From the NCBI RefSeq assembly GCF_001941945.1, contig NZ_CP015584.1, forward strand, positions 620,001 through 684,000: a stretch of DNA of 64,000 bases, read 5' to 3'. Under the pieces are notes generated by a model that saw nothing but the letters and a program-made list of their open reading frames with translations, had not been told where the DNA came from and searched no databases. The translations under genes and the position numbers were made by a program. Source of the stretch: Roseomonas gilardii. Lineage in GTDB: Bacteria > Pseudomonadota > Alphaproteobacteria > Acetobacterales > Acetobacteraceae. Shown in pieces: positions 60,805 to 64,000 of this stretch. Numbering within the stretch: the stretch's first letter is position 1; each line of letters opens with the position of its first letter.

Positions 60805-62694
60805 TCAAAGAAATCCGATCGAGATCCAGGGTACGACGGCAACGATGACAAGCCCGACGAAGAGGGCAATCATGTATCCCACGATCGGCTTCATACCCTC
60901 GTCGGGATGGATGCGGCTGATGGCGCAGGCGGCGTAGTAGCCGACCCCAAACGGCGGTGCGAAGAGGCCGATGCCCATCGCCAGGATGACCACCATCGCA
61001 TAATGCACCTCATGCACGCCGATCTGCCGGGCGATCGGGAAGAGCAGCGGGCCGAAGAGCACGATGGCCGGAATACCCTCCAGCACCGATCCCAGCACGA
61101 TGAAGGCCAGGATCGAGACCACGAGGAAAGCGGGCGCGCCGCCGGGGAGACCCTTCATGATCTCGGCCAGGGAGCCCGAGAAGCCGGATTGGGTGAGCGC
61201 CCAGGCCATGCCGGTCGCGGCCCCGATGATGAGCAGGATCGCCCCGGACAGCGAGGCCGTATCCACCAGCATCGGATAGACACGCTTCCAATCGAAGCGC
61301 CGATAGATCAGCAGCCCGGCCACCACCGCATAGACGATGCCGATGGTGGACACCTCGGTCGCCGTCGCGACCCCCTCGATGACCGCCGCCCGGATGATGA
61401 AGGGCAGGGCGATCGCGGGCAGGGAGATCAGGAAGGCCTTGCCGATCTCGCGCCCCGTGGCACGCCGCACGGAGGACAGATCGTCGTTCCGGTAGCGCCA
61501 CCAGACCAGCGCCGCGAGGGTCAACCCCAGCACCACGCCCGGCAGCAGTCCGCCGGTGAAGAGCGCCGCGATCGAGACGCCTGTCACGGAACCGATGGTG
61601 ATGAGCACCAGGGAGGGCGGGATCGTTTCCGTCTGGGCCCCGGTGGCCGAGAGCAGCGCGACCAGGTCGCCCGGCTTCGCCCCGCGCTGCTTCATCTCCG
61701 GGAAGAGGACGGGGGCGACCGCTGCCATATCGGCCGCCTTCGACCCCGAGATGCCGGAGACGAGGTACATCGCGCCGATCAGCACATAGGAGAGTCCACC
61801 GCGTACATGCCCCAGCAGGCTGGCCAGGAACCCGACCATCGCGCGTGCCATGCCCGTCATCTCGATGAGCAGGCCCAGCAGCACGAAGAGCGGGACGGCG
61901 AGCAGGATCAGGTGGCTCATGCCCTCATCCATGCGGCCCACCACAACGACGATCGGCGTCGTGGTCGTGAGCGCCAGGTAGGCGAAGGTCGCGAGGCCGA
62001 AAGAGAAGGCGATCGGCACACCCAGAAGCACCATGCTGCCGACGCCGAAGACGAAGAAGATCAACAGGTTCCAGTTGCCGAGCCCCCTGAGTGAAGGGCC
62101 TACCAGCGCGGCGATGCCGACAAGGGCCGCCACCGTCGCCAGGGCGAGGAGGGCGTCGCGGGCGCGGCCGAGGCGGAAGATCTGGATGACGCCGACCAGG
62201 ATCATCAGCGCCATCCCCACCGGTAGTGCGGCAGCGCGCCAGGAATTGGCGATCTCCATGGCCGGAGTCGTGACCCAGACCTCCTCCGCCGCGAATTCAT
62301 AGGCCGGGTGGACGACCAGCAACAGGAAGGCCAGGGCGGCCGCAATTGCGATCAGGTCGAGAAAGGCACGCTGCGGTGGCGCCAGCTTGCCGACGATGGC
62401 CGTCATACGCATGTGCTCGCCACGCCGGAGCGCCACGACCGAGCCCAGCATCGCGAGCCAGAGGAAGAGGATCGAGGCCAGTTCGTCTGACCAGATGAGC
62501 GGCTGATGCAGGAAGTAGCGCCAGATCACGCCCATGAGGAGGACGACGACTTCCGCCAGGACCAGCATCGCCGCCGGGAACTCCACCAGCACGCCGACAA
62601 TGTTGTTCAGCCTTTCGACCCAGGCCTCCGGCCGGTGCCGGCTCGCCGGCACGCCATGCGGCGAGACCTCCACGCTGTCGCTCGGAATGCTCAT
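60805..62694 (-). CDS. TRAP transporter fused small and large permease (DctQM)
   Basis: This 629-residue membrane protein starts with a four-helix DctQ domain (about residues 25-185, with WRYFLHQPLIWSDELASILF). It continues into a DctM domain (about 200-629) with LLGVPIAFSFGLAT, AVPLFVLLGLLIE, GHVRGGLSYVLIGAMYLVSG and a C-terminal PPFGVGYYA. TRAP transporters take up organic acids by Na+ gradient with a periplasmic binding protein. Fusion of Q and M is a known variant. It follows the DctP gene by 102 bp in the same direction. Confidence 0.94.
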   Translation of the reverse strand: MSIPSDSVEVSPHGVPASRHRPEAWVERLNNIVGVLVEFPAAMLVLAEVVVLLMGVIWRYFLHQPLIWSDELASILFLWLAMLGSVVALRRGEHMRMTAIVGKLAPPQRAFLDLIAIAAALAFLLLVVHPAYEFAAEEVWVTTPAMEIANSWRAAALPVGMALMILVGVIQIFRLGRARDALLALATVAALVGIAALVGPSLRGLGNWNLLIFFVFGVGSMVLLGVPIAFSFGLATFAYLALTTTTPIVVVVGRMDEGMSHLILLAVPLFVLLGLLIEMTGMARAMVGFLASLLGHVRGGLSYVLIGAMYLVSGISGSKAADMAAVAPVLFPEMKQRGAKPGDLVALLSATGAQTETIPPSLVLITIGSVTGVSIAALFTGGLLPGVVLGLTLAALVWWRYRNDDLSSVRRATGREIGKAFLISLPAIALPFIIRAAVIEGVATATEVSTIGIVYAVVAGLLIYRRFDWKRVYPMLVDTASLSGAILLIIGAATGMAWALTQSGFSGSLAEIMKGLPGGAPAFLVVSILAFIVLGSVLEGIPAIVLFGPLLFPIARQIGVHEVHYAMVVILAMGIGLFAPPFGVGYYAACAISRIHPDEGMKPIVGYMIALFVGLVIVAVVPWISIGFL

Positions 62695-62796
62695 GGCATC
62701 CTCCTCCCGTTCTTTTCTTGCCAGGAAGAACGCGGATGGCGGGGCGCGCGCGCCCGGCCATCCACGCCCGCCGGTCCCGTGTTTCCGGGTGTCCGC

Positions 62797-63819
62797 TCAG
62801 CCGAGCTTGCCGGAGACCTTCTCCAGATACCCCCAGGCCGTGGCGCCGTACTTCTGCTTCCACTCCGCATAGAAGCTCGTATCGGCCAGGGCCTTTCGGA
62901 ACTCGTCCCGCTGGACGTCGATGAAGGTGATGCCCTTGGCCTTGAGATCCGCCTGCAGGCTTTCGCTCAATCGCGCGATGTCCGCCCGCTGGTCCAGCGC
63001 CGACTTGTCGAGCTCCCGCGTGACGATCGCCTGCATGTCGTTCGGCAGGCGGGCGAAGGAACGTTTGTTGCCGAGCACCCAGTAGCCGTCCCAGACATGC
63101 CCGGTCAGGCTGCAGGTCTTCTGCACCTCGTAGAGACGCGTGGTGGCGATGATGGCGAGCGGGTTCTCCTGTCCTTCCACCACCTTGGTCTGCAGGGCAG
63201 TATAGACTTCGTTGAAGTTGATGGGGGAGGGCGCGGCATCGAGCGCCTTGAACAACGAGGTCAGCGGTGGCGCCGGCGGCACGCGCAGTTTGAAGCCCTT
63301 CAGGTCGGCTGGTCCCCTGATCTCGCGGGTCGAAGAGGTGATGTGGCGGAAGCCGTTGTCCCAGACCCGGGAGGCCGTGAAGATCGGTGTCTTGGCGATC
63401 TCGGCCCGGATGTGATCGCCGAGTTCGCCATCCATCGCCCCCCAGACCTCGTCATAGCTCTTGAAGGCGAAGCCAAGGCTGGTGATGCCGGAAAGAGGCA
63501 CGAAGGTCGCCAGGATCAGCGAGGACAGGTTGAAGAAATCGACCGCCCCGCTGCGGACCTGCGACAGCAGGTCCGTATCGGAGCCGAGCTGGTTCGCCGG
63601 GAAAAGCTTGATATCGACGCGACCTGAGCTGGCCTCGCGGATGCGGTTCAGTGCCTCCTGCGCGCGCAGGTTCACGGGATGGGTCGGGTCCTGCCCTGTG
63701 GCGTACTTCATCTCGAACTCGGCGGCCCGGACGGGGCGACCGAAGACGGCGACGAGGGGCAGGGCGGCCGCACCCGCGAGAAGGGTGCGACGGCTTTGCC
63801 GGAACGTTGTTGTTGTCAT
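62797..63819 (-). CDS. TRAP transporter substrate-binding protein (DctP family)
   Basis: This 340-residue periplasmic protein has a Tat-like signal (SRRTLLAGAAALPLVAVFG, cleaved near VRA). The mature start FEMKYATGQDPTHPVN and the segments GAVDFFNLSS, LKGFKLRVPPAP, the family's conserved Arg region, and VVEGQENPLAI are DctP landmarks. The conserved Arg usually salt-bridges a carboxylate, so an organic or sugar acid is the expected ligand. It lies 35 bp downstream of a dehydrogenase gene and upstream of DctQM, in one operon. Confidence 0.94.
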   Translation of the reverse strand: MTTTTFRQSRRTLLAGAAALPLVAVFGRPVRAAEFEMKYATGQDPTHPVNLRAQEALNRIREASSGRVDIKLFPANQLGSDTDLLSQVRSGAVDFFNLSSLILATFVPLSGITSLGFAFKSYDEVWGAMDGELGDHIRAEIAKTPIFTASRVWDNGFRHITSSTREIRGPADLKGFKLRVPPAPPLTSLFKALDAAPSPINFNEVYTALQTKVVEGQENPLAIIATTRLYEVQKTCSLTGHVWDGYWVLGNKRSFARLPNDMQAIVTRELDKSALDQRADIARLSESLQADLKAKGITFIDVQRDEFRKALADTSFYAEWKQKYGATAWGYLEKVSGKLG

Positions 63820-63854
63820 GGTTTCCTCCTTGTTGGTTATGGTTCGCTAAGGCG

Positions 63855-64000
63855 TCAGCCGGTGCCGTTGAGGGCCCGGTAGGCGCGGATGACCTGACTG
63901 TCGTCGGCGGCGCCTTCGCCGCGGCCCGAGGTGGCGTTGAAGAGTTGGAAGGCCAGCGCCGTCATCGGCAGCGCCGCCTTCGTCTCCCGCCCCGCCTCCA
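63855..64000 (-). CDS. NAD-dependent 3-hydroxyisobutyrate/threonate dehydrogenase-type protein (partial, 3' end)
   Basis: Only the last ~47 codons are present; the gene continues beyond the right edge. The tail (ALPMTALAFQLFNATSGRGE, then GAADDSQVIRAYRAL) matches the C-terminal helices of the beta-hydroxyacid dehydrogenase family, including L-threonate dehydrogenase LtnD. It stands 35 bp upstream of the TRAP binding protein in the same direction. This suggests oxidation of the imported sugar acid. Subfamily assignment from so short a piece is tentative. Confidence 0.7.
   Translation of the reverse strand, partial: EAGRETKAALPMTALAFQLFNATSGRGEGAADDSQVIRAYRALNGTG

Noticed and set aside
1-64000. 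tRNA, rRNA or phage/conjugation modules
   Set aside because: No tRNA-like cloverleaf with a TTC-loop consensus, no rRNA, no capsid, tail, relaxase or type IV secretion genes were recognised on either strand.

Overview
The window is high-GC DNA with tightly packed operons and many overlapping start/stop codons. Together with the gene content (many LysR/GntR/LacI regulators, Bug-type and TRAP binding proteins, KdpDE), it points to an alphaproteobacterium. My best guess is Acetobacteraceae of the Roseomonas type; this is inference, because no rRNA or tRNA is present to place it. Most of the window is accessory metabolic DNA: small catabolic operons, each with its own transporter and a divergent or adjacent regulator, separated by decayed transposase fragments.

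Layout. (1) 1-4.5 kb: the high-affinity K+ system. kdpA (cut by the left edge), kdpF and a 27-codon membrane ORF read left; a small membrane protein, kdpD and kdpE read right. The divergent promoter region holds two oppositely oriented pairs of 9-bp repeats at 11-bp spacing, likely KdpE sites. (2) 4.5-11.3 kb: an IS5 remnant, then a seven-gene leftward operon (RraA-like aldolase, aminotransferase, four-part amino-acid ABC transporter, glutamate dehydrogenase) with a divergent LysR. It could import and cleave a 4-substituted glutamate. (3) 12.5-18.7 kb: MFS - BCCP - biotin carboxylase - PxpB - PxpC - a BCCP-like protein lacking the biotin lysine - PxpA. (4) 18.9-22.6 kb: LacI regulator, a perfect palindromic operator, a DapA-family lyase and an MFS carrier.

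(5) 22.7-26.4 kb: a scrambled zone. An intact MocR regulator and DUF983 gene are followed by a stub of cydA (bd oxidase). A diverged, inverted, partial copy of the same MocR-end/DUF983-start stretch lies next to a 43-codon membrane ORF, among IS66-like and TniB-like scraps. (6) 26.5-30.2 kb: a leftward operon of cytochrome P460, tautomerase, two SDRs and a cupin whose metal ligands match bacterial cupin hydroxynitrile lyases, with a divergent LysR. (7) 30.3-31.9 kb: IS5 stubs and a LysR gene whose DNA-binding end is lost. (8) 31.9-39.9 kb: a carbohydrate ABC importer with divergent ATPase, GntR regulator, esterase, TIM-barrel isomerase and Gfo/Idh/MocA dehydrogenase.

(9) 40-47.8 kb: an MFS carrier, a GntR regulator and a ring-cleavage operon (ACMSD-like amidohydrolase, extradiol dioxygenase, flavin hydroxylase, FAH hydrolase, Bug-type binding protein). 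An exact 12-bp repeat marks both the carrier and the operon promoters. (10) 47.8-53.4 kb: IS3 remnant, AroQ with an amino-acid-type ABC transporter, divergent SDR and TetR, which may handle quinate/shikimate-like compounds. (11) 53.4-60.3 kb: ISL3 remnant and a 2181-residue autotransporter with about nine 93-residue tandem repeats. (12) 60.8-64 kb: a TRAP transporter (fused DctQM plus DctP) and the tail of a 3-hydroxyisobutyrate/threonate-type dehydrogenase.

The recurring design is one transporter, two to five enzymes and one regulator per substrate. I found no complete insertion sequence, CRISPR array, phage or conjugation module.
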